DNA of 50,915 nucleotides from Candidatus Bathyarchaeota archaeon (GTDB taxonomy: Archaea > Thermoproteota > Bathyarchaeia > TCS64). The stretch spans positions 761,866 through 812,780 of the forward strand of contig CP070784.1 in assembly GCA_020346605.1 (NCBI GenBank). The letters run 5' to 3'. The position numbers were made by a program, and so were the translations under genes. Position 1 is the stretch's first letter. Every line of letters begins with the position of its first letter. The notes below the pieces were generated by a model, which saw only the letters and a list, made by a program, of their open reading frames with translations, was not told where the DNA came from and did no database searches. Shown here piece after piece: positions 16,152-23,002 of this stretch.

Positions 16152-17117
16152 ATGAAAAAACTGGAGGACCTGAGTTTCATACCACATTGGGTATCCCACC
16201 TGGGCTGCATAGATGGTTGTCTCCGGTATCTCGGGTTGGGTGTCTCCACACCCTGGCTCTATGGAGGGACAGGTCATGCGTTCATCATCAACATATCAAA
16301 GGACTCGTGCCCCAGTGGACCAACCGCATGGAAGACGGAGATGCTATTCAGCCTCGGAAAAAACCTGGGATACTCTATGGACGGATTCTTTGCGCACAAG
16401 TCAATGCCTGACTTCGATGAAAAAAGAAAACTGTCCTGGAATCATGTCAAGGAATCGATAGATGTCGGCTACCCCTGCTATGGATGGCAGATAGGCAACA
16501 TCGCGGATTTCTACACCATATATGGTTACGATGACATCGGCTACTACTACAAGGGCTATTCCCAGGAGGAAGGGGCCGGGCCAAAGCCATGGGATGAGAT
16601 CGGTGAATCGGAGATCGGCGTGATCGAGATGCACAGCGTCAGGCCGGGTACTCCTTCGACGGACAGGGAGACCGTAAAGGAGGCCCTTGAGTTCGTGCTG
16701 AAGCACTCAGAGGGTCCTGATAAATGGATCTTTCCCAACTATCGTTCGGGGTTGCAAGGATATACCATCTGGATAGATGGCATAAAAGAAGGCGTCGCCA
16801 GCGTTGCGGGCCTAGGTTACAACGCGGCGGTCTGGGGCGAGTGCAGGCGATACGCCGTTGAGTTCCTCATCGAAGCGAAGGAAAGGCTTCGTGGGCTCGA
16901 TCAGGAGTTCGATGTTGCGACAGAATACTACTCCATTGTCTCGGACACTATGGAAAAACTAGCGAAGATATACCCATTCAGCGGACCTACTGACTTCAGC
17001 GTCACTGTGAGTGACCGTGAAAAACGAGAAAGAGCAGTTGAGTGCCTCGAAGTCGTCAGAGAAAACGAGGAGTTAGGGCTAGAATTACTGCAAGAAATCG
17101 TGAAGAAACTGAGCTAG
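16152..17117 (+). CDS. BtrH N-terminal-like / C39-like cysteine-fold protein
   Basis: The 321-residue product begins with CIDGCLRYLGLG and TPWLYGGTGHAFIINI, and continues with VGYPCYGWQIGNIADFYTIYGYDD. A Cys near the start, a GTGHAF His and a later YG-D motif resemble the papain-like fold of BtrH N-terminal and C39-type domains, which act as acyl transferases or bind peptides. The C-terminal 150 residues are helical (EFLIEAKERLRGLDQEF). No signal peptide is visible. The gene is less GC-rich and uses more A/T-ending codons than its neighbours, suggesting later acquisition. No carrier protein or peptide substrate gene is next to it. Fold call is moderate, function open. Confidence 0.6.
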   Translation: MKKLEDLSFIPHWVSHLGCIDGCLRYLGLGVSTPWLYGGTGHAFIINISKDSCPSGPTAWKTEMLFSLGKNLGYSMDGFFAHKSMPDFDEKRKLSWNHVKESIDVGYPCYGWQIGNIADFYTIYGYDDIGYYYKGYSQEEGAGPKPWDEIGESEIGVIEMHSVRPGTPSTDRETVKEALEFVLKHSEGPDKWIFPNYRSGLQGYTIWIDGIKEGVASVAGLGYNAAVWGECRRYAVEFLIEAKERLRGLDQEFDVATEYYSIVSDTMEKLAKIYPFSGPTDFSVTVSDREKRERAVECLEVVRENEELGLELLQEIVKKLS

Positions 17118-17180
17118 CCTCATACCATACGCGAAAACGTCACAACCCCCCGCGACGAGATTACTTAGGCGTGCCCCGAC

Positions 17181-17567
17181 ATGGAAAAACTCCAATCCGT
17201 CTACTTTGAGCTCTCCAACGAGGACAGGCTCTCGATGCTCCAGAAACTCCTAGAGGGCAGAATGAATGTCACTACGCTGTCGCGCGAGATCGATCTCTCC
17301 ACCCAGGAATGCAGCAGGCACCTGTCCAGGCTGTCAGAGGCCGAGCTCGTTTCGAGGGACCATAAGGAGCGCTACGGCCGCGCGCGCCCGTGGATAGTGT
17401 CTGCACATATTCGAACACTACTCCAAGAGAGGGGAAAGGCCGATCCTCGAGAGGGTGGAAGAGCACCACGAGAAGAGGAAGGCATACCACAGAGAGAAGA
17501 AAAACACCGAGCAGGAGCGTCCGATATGAAGGGTCCAGTGGCTGTTCTGACCAAGGAACTCCACTAG
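17181..17567 (+). CDS. ArsR-like winged-helix regulator, probably frameshifted in the C-terminal part
   Basis: Residues 1-65 (FELSNEDRLSMLQKLLEG, then VTTLSREIDLSTQECSRHL) form a clear ArsR/winged-helix domain of the archaeal type. Beyond SAHI (about residue 77) the frame becomes low-complexity and rich in R, E and G, with A-ending codons untypical of this genome. In the +1 frame the same DNA (about 17410-17529) reads IFEHYSKRGERPILERVEEH and onward to a TGA at 17527-17529, with typical GC-rich third positions. A single-base indel near 17405-17412 would join the two. The gene is therefore either a pseudogene or carries an assembly error; the DNA-binding domain itself is intact. Confidence 0.55.
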   Translation: MEKLQSVYFELSNEDRLSMLQKLLEGRMNVTTLSREIDLSTQECSRHLSRLSEAELVSRDHKERYGRARPWIVSAHIRTLLQERGKADPREGGRAPREEEGIPQREEKHRAGASDMKGPVAVLTKELH

Positions 17568-17686
17568 CGAAGACAACTTGACGCTGGAGGTGTCTCTCAG
17601 GCCCCCTTTTCTGAGCTCGGAGCAGTAACGAACACGCTTTGAAAATAAGTATCCAGACTAAATTTTAGTATAACATAAAATTTTAT

Positions 17687-17947
17687 TTGGTCGTCTCCGA
17701 GCGTCTAAGGGCGTAGGAGGGAAAGGAGCTGGACCGAGAGCGCTCGGTTGAGGTCGGCGCGAAGACCCTCGAGGACCTCCGCAAGGAGCTTGAAGAGCTC
17801 GACAGAACCATAGGTCTGGTGAGCAGCAGGAAGTATACTTCGCGCGAACTGGAGAAGGAGAAGTCCGACAGGTTGGCGGCGCTCGGTAACACGAGAGAGG
17901 ACCTCCTGAAGCACATCTACTACCGCGAATCAGGGGTCATATTCTAG
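17687..17947 (+). pseudogene. Coiled-coil protein gene interrupted by in-frame TAG
   Basis: From TTG 17687 the frame reads LVVSERLRA, then TAG (17714-17716), then EGKELDRERSVEVGAKTLED and onward to GVIF and TAG at 17945-17947, 86 codons in all. Third positions are strongly G/C as in real genes here, and the product would be a charged helix (LRKELEELDRTIGLVSS). AT-rich promoter-like sequence (TTTAGTATAACATAAAA, about 17664-17680) lies just upstream. Downstream of the TAG no ATG, GTG or TTG occurs for about 30 codons, so a shorter intact gene is unlikely. Nonsense mutation, assembly error, or read-through are possible; TAG is a normal stop elsewhere in the window. Confidence 0.5.
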
Positions 17948-17998
17948 CAGTAGATATCATACTACTTTTGGGTTTTTCAAGATCCGACAGGCGGCCTA

Positions 17999-18118
17999 GT
18001 GCGCAAGGGAGCCTATACCAGCTTGGGTTGGGACGATCGGTGGATTCCCACATCGGAATAGCTGAGGGGGCTAGGCCTCGACGACGTCGACGCGGTCCTA
18101 GAGCAGCTCAGGAGTTAA
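17999..18118 (+). pseudogene. Short ORF remnant with in-frame TAG
   Basis: From GTG 17999 the frame reads VRKGAYTSLGWDDRWIPTSE, then TAG (18059-18061), then LRGLGLDDVDAVLEQLRS and TAA (18116-18118). The second half has a helix-like LDDVDAVLEQL pattern and GC-ending codons. As with the previous entry, a single CAG-to-TAG change would explain the break. The frame is open upstream of the GTG as well, so the 5' end of the original gene is unknown. The short length makes this less secure than the neighbouring case. It ends 65 bp before the SH3-like gene. Confidence 0.35.
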
Positions 18119-18182
18119 TACTCCATTGCGCGCGCCCCATCAGCTCGCGTCATTAAAATAAGACATCGCTCAACTCGTCTCC

Positions 18183-18527
18183 ATGCCGAGGGAGAGATAC
18201 AGGGTCGTCAAGGAGCACCGGGCCTCATTTCCATACGCGATGATAGCCAGGGAGGGGGATTTTGTCACGATCGGGAAGGAGGACCCCGAGATGCCCGGAT
18301 GGCACTGGTGCAAGGACCCAAACGGCGTGGAGGCCTGGGTCCCTGAGACGCACATCGACATCGAGGACGGAAGGGGCGTCTTCAGCCAGGACTATAACTC
18401 CATCGAACACGACGCCCAACCAGGGGAGACGGTCCAGTACCTTGGTGAGTCCCTCGGCTGGGTTGAGTGCCTGAACCACGAATGGAGATACGGGTGGATA
18501 CCCGCGGAGAAACTCGAAAAAATCTGA
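18183..18527 (+). CDS. SH3-like domain protein
   Basis: The 114-residue product appears to hold two small beta-barrel units: YRVVKEHRASFPYAMIAREG, then GDFVTIG, WHWCKDPNGVEAWVPE; and YNSIEHDAQPGETVQYLGES, WVECLNHEWRYGWIPAEKLE. The ALYDY-like start and the terminal GWxPxxxL are the pattern of variant SH3 domains, found in many archaeal and bacterial proteins as peptide- or ligand-binding modules. There is no signal peptide. A TATA-like TTAAAATAA (18153-18161) lies 22 bp before the ATG, giving a leaderless transcript. Partner unknown. Confidence 0.75.
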   Translation: MPRERYRVVKEHRASFPYAMIAREGDFVTIGKEDPEMPGWHWCKDPNGVEAWVPETHIDIEDGRGVFSQDYNSIEHDAQPGETVQYLGESLGWVECLNHEWRYGWIPAEKLEKI

Positions 18528-18605
18528 TTTCAACGCGAGTCAGCGTGTATATTCACGGGCTCCTCAGCGATGTTGTAGAGGGGCTTTGAGCGAAGATGGA
18601 TGGGG

Positions 18606-18764
18606 CTAATATAATGCTCGAGGGAACTCGTCTATCTCCTCGTCTGCGCCGAACCTGTGGCCAAGCCACACCAAAAATGCGGTGTATCCGATGGAGAGGA
18701 TCCACTTGGTTATCTCCCATCTCCAGTTCAGTTTTATCTCCAGCCAATTAACGAGCTTGACCAT
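18606..18764 (-). CDS. Small membrane protein (52 aa)
   Basis: The frame runs from ATG (18762-18764) to TAG (18606-18608). It encodes MVKLVNWLEIKLNWRWEITK, then a hydrophobic segment WILSIGYTAFLVWLGHRF and an acidic tail ending EFPRALY. One membrane helix with a basic, Trp-rich amphipathic start is clear. Codon usage matches the genome. A TATA-like ATTAAAATAT on this strand lies directly against the start codon, which is closer than usual, so it may not be the promoter. It belongs to no family I know. It lies between the SH3-like gene and the DUF998 gene. Confidence 0.55.
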   Translation of the reverse strand: MVKLVNWLEIKLNWRWEITKWILSIGYTAFLVWLGHRFGADEEIDEFPRALY

Positions 18765-18900
18765 ATTTTAATGGAGCGGTGCACGCGATTACCACGTATC
18801 CATGGTGGCATACTGCGGGAACGGGGATACCCACGAGGAGGGAACGCAGGACAGCTCCCGAGACGCGATTGAAGCCCCAAAGTGTGATGAGGAGGTTCCC

Positions 18901-19476
18901 CTACACCTCATCTTTCACTCGCGTCATCCAGTAACCCAGCGCCGCCATCCAGATCCCAGCGGCGAGGGCCGCGAGGGCCTCGGGTATCGCCACGGCCTCC
19001 CATCTCGGGATCCAAGGGAGAATGGAGACGATCGCAGTCGCAACCATGAAGTAACTGAACCTAAACATACCCCTCCTCCTCATGTAGAGAGCCATCACAA
19101 GCTGCGACAGCGGGAGGCTCATGAAGAAGGAGACAGACATGTCCCTGTGGATGGGGCCGGCTGTCTCGGGTAGGAAGGCGAGGAGGGCCAGGAAGAGGGC
19201 GTTGGAGAAGCTGAGCACGAACGCCGCGCGGCCCAGCCTATCCCCCTTGGTGAGCTCGTAGATGCCGAGGGAGAAGATGGCCATCACCGCCGCCGTCATC
19301 TGAAGGCCTGAGTTGAACAGGATCGAGGTCCAGCCTGAGACACCCAGGTCGCTGAGGGCGTTCCCCGTCCAGCTGAACCAGGGTGCGGTGCCTATGGCGC
19401 CGAAGATGACGGCGAACCCAAATATAGGCGAGATGATGCCGAACCATCCGAAGAGCCTTACCAGCTTGACATTCAT
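18901..19476 (-). CDS. DUF998 family membrane protein
   Basis: The 191-residue protein has about six membrane segments. The diagnostic stretch FSWTGNALSDLGVSGWTSIL follows TM1, and a short polar link (LPETAGPIHRDMSVSFF) sits between TM4 and TM5. This NALSDLG signature is typical of the DUF998 family, common in archaea and Actinobacteria and of unknown function. It starts with ATG 19476 and is the distal member of a minus-strand membrane-protein group with QueT and a 52-residue protein, though about 57 bp and a separate A/T-rich stretch (about 19511-19522) separate it from QueT. Confidence 0.85.
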   Translation of the reverse strand: MNVKLVRLFGWFGIISPIFGFAVIFGAIGTAPWFSWTGNALSDLGVSGWTSILFNSGLQMTAAVMAIFSLGIYELTKGDRLGRAAFVLSFSNALFLALLAFLPETAGPIHRDMSVSFFMSLPLSQLVMALYMRRRGMFRFSYFMVATAIVSILPWIPRWEAVAIPEALAALAAGIWMAALGYWMTRVKDEV

Positions 19477-19532
19477 TGTCTGAACTGCCCTCTACGGGTC
19501 TTCACGTCTTATAATATAAAAAGGGGAAGATA

Positions 19533-20063
19533 TCACTCCAGATGCGTCTTCAGTCCTAAGGACTCCAGCATCTCGTTGATTCCCGATGTCGTCAGGGCCT
19601 TGACGAGCAGAAAGCCGATTCCGGCGACCGTGACAACGCTGCTGAGGGTTATGCTGACAATCATCGCGAGCCAGATCGGAAGGTTGAGGCCCGCTATGTC
19701 AGGCGGTGGAAAGTAGATCCAGAGGTAGCCGCCGACGACCACTCCTATCACTACGGAGCCGCCCAAGCAGGCAGTCATGAGGCTCCTCCTCAGCCTGAAT
19801 ATAAGTGCGGCGGCGACGAGGTTGGCCAAGGCTCCTAGGACGACGTCGAGGGGCCCCGTGTACTGCATGAAGTATGCGTTGCCTATGAAGGCTCCGAGAG
19901 ACACGCCGTAGACAGCAGGCCATCCCAGGAGGGCCGCTAGGGGGATCAAGCAATCAGCCACCCTGAGCTGTATCGGTCCGAAAGAGATCGGTGCCAGGAC
20001 GATGACGAGGGCAGAATATAGCGCGGCAATTATTGCCGCTAACGTTATCTCTCTTGTTTCCAT
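19533..20063 (-). CDS. queT: QueT-family ECF transporter S component
   Basis: The 176-residue membrane protein has ISFGPIQLRVADCLIPLAAL and GWPAVYGVSLGAFIGNAYF, the substrate-binding signature of QueT (DUF988) proteins. These are S components of energy-coupling factor transporters for queuosine precursors in bacteria. In archaea a related precursor would feed archaeosine or queuosine-like tRNA modification, which is inference here. No EcfA or EcfT gene is in the window, so it would share a module encoded elsewhere. No preQ1-type riboswitch is evident in the 96 bp before its start. It starts with ATG 20063. Confidence 0.85.
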   Translation of the reverse strand: METREITLAAIIAALYSALVIVLAPISFGPIQLRVADCLIPLAALLGWPAVYGVSLGAFIGNAYFMQYTGPLDVVLGALANLVAAALIFRLRRSLMTACLGGSVVIGVVVGGYLWIYFPPPDIAGLNLPIWLAMIVSITLSSVVTVAGIGFLLVKALTTSGINEMLESLGLKTHLE

Positions 20064-20159
20064 TCTCTCCTCCCTACTCCGGGGTTTTTAAGGCGGAACG
20101 GGTGGGAGGACCCACTCACCCGCCAAGGGGCAGAGAAGGCGAGGACAAATATAACGGTT

Positions 20160-20318
20160 TCAGTCCTGTGCCACGGACAGGGCGATGAAGATCAGGAGCA
20201 GCACCATTATGTTTAGAGTGATGCCTCCGTCGTTGAAAGCGGCCACGATCAGAGTCCCGATTATCGCCAGCGCCAGGCGGACCCGAGGGGCGATCCGATA
20301 TTCTCTTTCTCTCTCCAT
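20160..20318 (-). CDS. Small membrane protein (52 aa) upstream of queT
   Basis: The frame starts at ATG (20316-20318), preceded by a purine-poor leader, and ends with TGA (20160-20162). It encodes MEREREYRIAPRVRLALAII, then GTLIVAAFNDGGITLNI and MVLLLIFIALSVAQD: two short membrane helices separated by an FNDGG turn, with a charged N-terminus. Codon usage is typical. It lies 96 bp before queT on the same strand, with a TATA-like motif possible near 20337-20345. It could be a helper of the transport complex; nothing proves this. Confidence 0.55.
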   Translation of the reverse strand: MEREREYRIAPRVRLALAIIGTLIVAAFNDGGITLNIMVLLLIFIALSVAQD

Positions 20319-20481
20319 TTTAAACCCGATAATGGACTTTTTCCGCGCCTTTTATTCCTTCTCTCTAGATTGGGCGCCTGAACGGCTGGGGATCTGAGAG
20401 ACAATTTAAACAGTTGTTGTAAGAATCGTCGGGGTCCGCCTTGGAGTTATTTCCCAGAGCTGAAGTTTTCCGTTGATCAAT

Positions 20482-20489
20482 GATATATT
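20482..20489 (+). promoter_or_regulatory. TATA box for S9 peptidase gene
   Basis: GATATATT is located about 38 bp before the GTG start at 20526. The same GATATATT core is found in front of the BtrH-like gene (16120-16128). Confidence 0.45.
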
Positions 20490-20525
20490 GAGATCTACTC
20501 CCTGTATCAAACAGGTGGCTTAGAC

Positions 20526-22367
20526 GTGAGTGGTTCACGTTCGATTACTCGTTACCTCAATATCTGCAGCGCCAACCATCCCAAGTTCTGCTCCGATGGT
20601 CTGCACGTGGCGTTCCTTTCCAACATCACCGGGATACCCCAGGTCTGGAAGGTGAAAGTAAACGTAGAGCCGCTCTGGCCCGAGCAGCTGACCTTCGAGG
20701 CCGAGAGGGTCCAGTGGCTGGAGTGCTCCACCGTCCCGGGCGACGACCGGCTGATCTTCGGCAGGGACGTGGGCGGCAACGAAAACGCCCAGATCTACCT
20801 ACTCGACGGTTCCGATGAGATCTGCCTGACCGAAGGCCACGAGGAGGCCAGACACATCCCCGGCGAGTGGTCGAAGGATGGCGGCGAGATCTTGTTCGCC
20901 TCCAACCACAGGGACAGGGGAATCTTCGATCTCTACGTACAGCCCCTGGACGGGGAGCCTGAGATCATCTGGTACAATGATGCACCCGGCTACCCCGTGG
21001 GGCTCCGCTTCTCCCCAGACGGGAGAAAGGTGGTCTTCTCTCGGATGGAGAGCTCCTTCAGGAACAGGCTGTTCGAGCTGGACCTCGGGACCAGAACCGT
21101 GAGGGATGCCTCGCCATACAACGGGGACGCCAGGCACTCCATTCTGGGGTACTCGGAGGATGGCGGCTCCCTCCTGGTCACGACGGACATGGACTCGGAC
21201 TTCCTATACGTTGCCCGCCTCGACATGGAGACCACCATGGTCGAGAGGATCGTCGAGGCGGACTGGGACGTGCGCGGGCTCTGCCTCTCCCCTAACGGGC
21301 GGCTCCTCGCCTACGACGTAAACGTGGGCGGAGCCTCAGAGCTGTACGTCCTCGACCTAGTCTCCGGCGAGAAGAGGAAGGCCGACCTCGGAGTCATCCC
21401 AGGTGTGATCTCCACGAGGGGATTCGGGGATACGCCGTCATTCTCTCCCGACTCGACGATGCTCGCATTCTCCTACACCAGCGCCACGCGACCCATCGAC
21501 GTGCACATATGGGACCTGAAGTTCGACGAGGTCAGGCGAGCCACGCGGTCGTCCCTCGGTGGCCTTGACGCTGGCTCCTTCTCGGCCCCGGAGCTGGTCA
21601 GCTACCCCACGTTTGACAAGAATGGCGACGGCGGGACACGGATGATACCGGCTTGGATATACAAGGCGGAGGGCGCTACTGGGAGGGCGCCCGTTGTGGT
21701 GCTGGTCCACGGCGGTCCGGAGAGCCAGTCACGTCCGTCCTTCGACTTCAGGATCCAGTACTTCCTGCAGAATGGATACTCGGTCTTGGTCCCCAACGTG
21801 AGGGGCTCAACAGGGTACGGTAAGGCCTACAGCCACCTGGACGACGTCAGGAAGAGGATGGATTCCGTCGCCGACCTCGCCCACGGCGCCCGCTGGCTCA
21901 AGGGGCAGCCCGGCGTCGACGGGGAGAAGCTCGTGGTCTACGGCGGCAGCTACGGTGGATTCATGGTGCTCTCCGCGGTGACCACATACCCCGATCTCTG
22001 GGTCGCCGGCGTGGACTTCGTGGGGATCAGCAACTTGGCGACGTTCCTCAGGAACACCAGTGGCTACCGGCGGGGGCACAGGGAGGCGGAGTACGGCAGC
22101 CTCGCCCACGACGCCGAGTTCCTGGAGACCATCGCGCCCGTCAACCACATAGAGAAGATCAAGGCGCCGCTGATGGTGGTCCAGGGAGCGAACGACCCTC
22201 GTGTGCCGCTGAGCGAGTCGGAGCAGATGGTGGAGGCCATGAGGGGGCTCGGCAAGGAGGTCGAGTTCCACGTCTTCGACGACGAGGGCCACGGGCTGGT
22301 GCGGCTCAAGAACAAGAAGGTCGCCTACCCCGCCATCATCAGCTTCCTGGAGAAACACGTGAAGTAA
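20526..22367 (+). CDS. S9-family serine peptidase (acylaminoacyl-peptidase/POP type)
   Basis: The 613-residue protein has an N-terminal beta-propeller-like part (repeats such as SFSPDSTMLAFS, LSPNGRLLAYDV, RFSPDGRKVVFS) and a C-terminal alpha/beta hydrolase domain. In the latter, VVLVHGGPESQSRP forms the oxyanion loop, YGGSYGGFM holds the nucleophile Ser475, and GANDPRVPL (Asp557) and DEGHGL (His589) complete the triad. It would trim short or acylated peptides in the cytoplasm. GTG 20526 is the start, with a TATA box 37-44 bp upstream. There is no signal peptide. Motifs and length fit the family well. Confidence 0.92.
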   Translation: MSGSRSITRYLNICSANHPKFCSDGLHVAFLSNITGIPQVWKVKVNVEPLWPEQLTFEAERVQWLECSTVPGDDRLIFGRDVGGNENAQIYLLDGSDEICLTEGHEEARHIPGEWSKDGGEILFASNHRDRGIFDLYVQPLDGEPEIIWYNDAPGYPVGLRFSPDGRKVVFSRMESSFRNRLFELDLGTRTVRDASPYNGDARHSILGYSEDGGSLLVTTDMDSDFLYVARLDMETTMVERIVEADWDVRGLCLSPNGRLLAYDVNVGGASELYVLDLVSGEKRKADLGVIPGVISTRGFGDTPSFSPDSTMLAFSYTSATRPIDVHIWDLKFDEVRRATRSSLGGLDAGSFSAPELVSYPTFDKNGDGGTRMIPAWIYKAEGATGRAPVVVLVHGGPESQSRPSFDFRIQYFLQNGYSVLVPNVRGSTGYGKAYSHLDDVRKRMDSVADLAHGARWLKGQPGVDGEKLVVYGGSYGGFMVLSAVTTYPDLWVAGVDFVGISNLATFLRNTSGYRRGHREAEYGSLAHDAEFLETIAPVNHIEKIKAPLMVVQGANDPRVPLSESEQMVEAMRGLGKEVEFHVFDDEGHGLVRLKNKKVAYPAIISFLEKHVK

Positions 22368-22439
22368 TCACAATCCCTACCCCTATTTCTCCACTAGAAA
22401 TCGTAAATGGAAACTATGGGAATAGGACGGCGCGTATCC

Positions 22440-22643
22440 CTACGCGTTCATGAGCATGGCGATGAAGGCCTCCTCGTCCTCAGCCAGCTTCTTCTTCACT
22501 TCCCTCCAGGTCGAGGAGCAGTCCTTGTACTCCACACCCACGTAGGAATGGATGGCCTCGTCCAGCGCCTTCTTGTTCTCCTTGGTGACCTCGATCCCCG
22601 CCTTGCTGAAGACGTCCTTCATGTGCCTGAAATAACACGTCAC
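22440..22643 (-). CDS. Small conserved hypothetical protein
   Basis: The 67-residue product from GTG 22643 reads MTCYFRHMKDVFSKAGIEVT, then KENKKALDEAIHSYVGVEYK and DCSSTWREVKKKLAEDEEAF. It is a charged helical protein with three features that look conserved: YFRHMK, VGVEYKDC and TWREVK. The frame is open to 22679, but family-like start (TCYFRH) and the TATA-like CTTAAAAAAG (22681-22690 on this strand) point to 22643. Similar short proteins of unknown function are common in archaea. A DNA- or protein-binding role is possible but not shown. Confidence 0.7.
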   Translation of the reverse strand: MTCYFRHMKDVFSKAGIEVTKENKKALDEAIHSYVGVEYKDCSSTWREVKKKLAEDEEAFIAMLMNA

Positions 22644-22679
22644 TGGTATACCACCTTGTAGAGGTTCACGCCCAACCAC

Positions 22680-23002
22680 TTTTTTAAGTTTCCTTGAGAG
22701 GGTGGAATTTTTGGTCAGGTAAGTCGATCCTAAAATGTACCAAGACTTTCTTAGAGATTATCGGTGGGTATTTGGTGCGACACTCAGGTCAACCATGAAT
22801 ACCGCTGTACTCCTCGTCACGCTCCGTGCACACTGACACGGGATCGAAGGCATGACGGGGCACGTCGTAGCATTCTTCCTTCGAACGCGTAAAAATGAGA
22901 CCTGATGAATATTTTTTCCTTTTTGACAATACTATATACAATAGGCCCCCATGCTTGAAATCGGGAGATTATTTTAAATCTTAAATTGGTGGACTTTAAT
23001 CC
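22680..23002. other. AT-rich intergenic region, surface-protein promoter
   Basis: These 323 bp hold no supported gene. On the plus strand there are T-tracts (about 22911-22925), an AT-rich ACTATATACAATAG (22931-22944), and ATTTTAAAT (22971-22980) ending about 23 bp before the ATG at 23003, which is the likely TATA box. ATTTTAAATCTTAAAT is also close to an inverted repeat. The left end provides the promoter of the small minus-strand gene. Confidence 0.45.

Noticed and set aside
17687..18118. Pyrrolysine or other general decoding of TAG
   Set aside because: Many clear genes in the window end with TAG at the expected family length (for example PPAT, ThrRS, MFS-flanking genes), so TAG is a working stop codon. 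Read-through at specific sites is left open.
19477..20159. preQ1-type riboswitch controlling queT
   Set aside because: The region before queT has no conserved aptamer-like hairpin plus A-rich tail on the minus strand.
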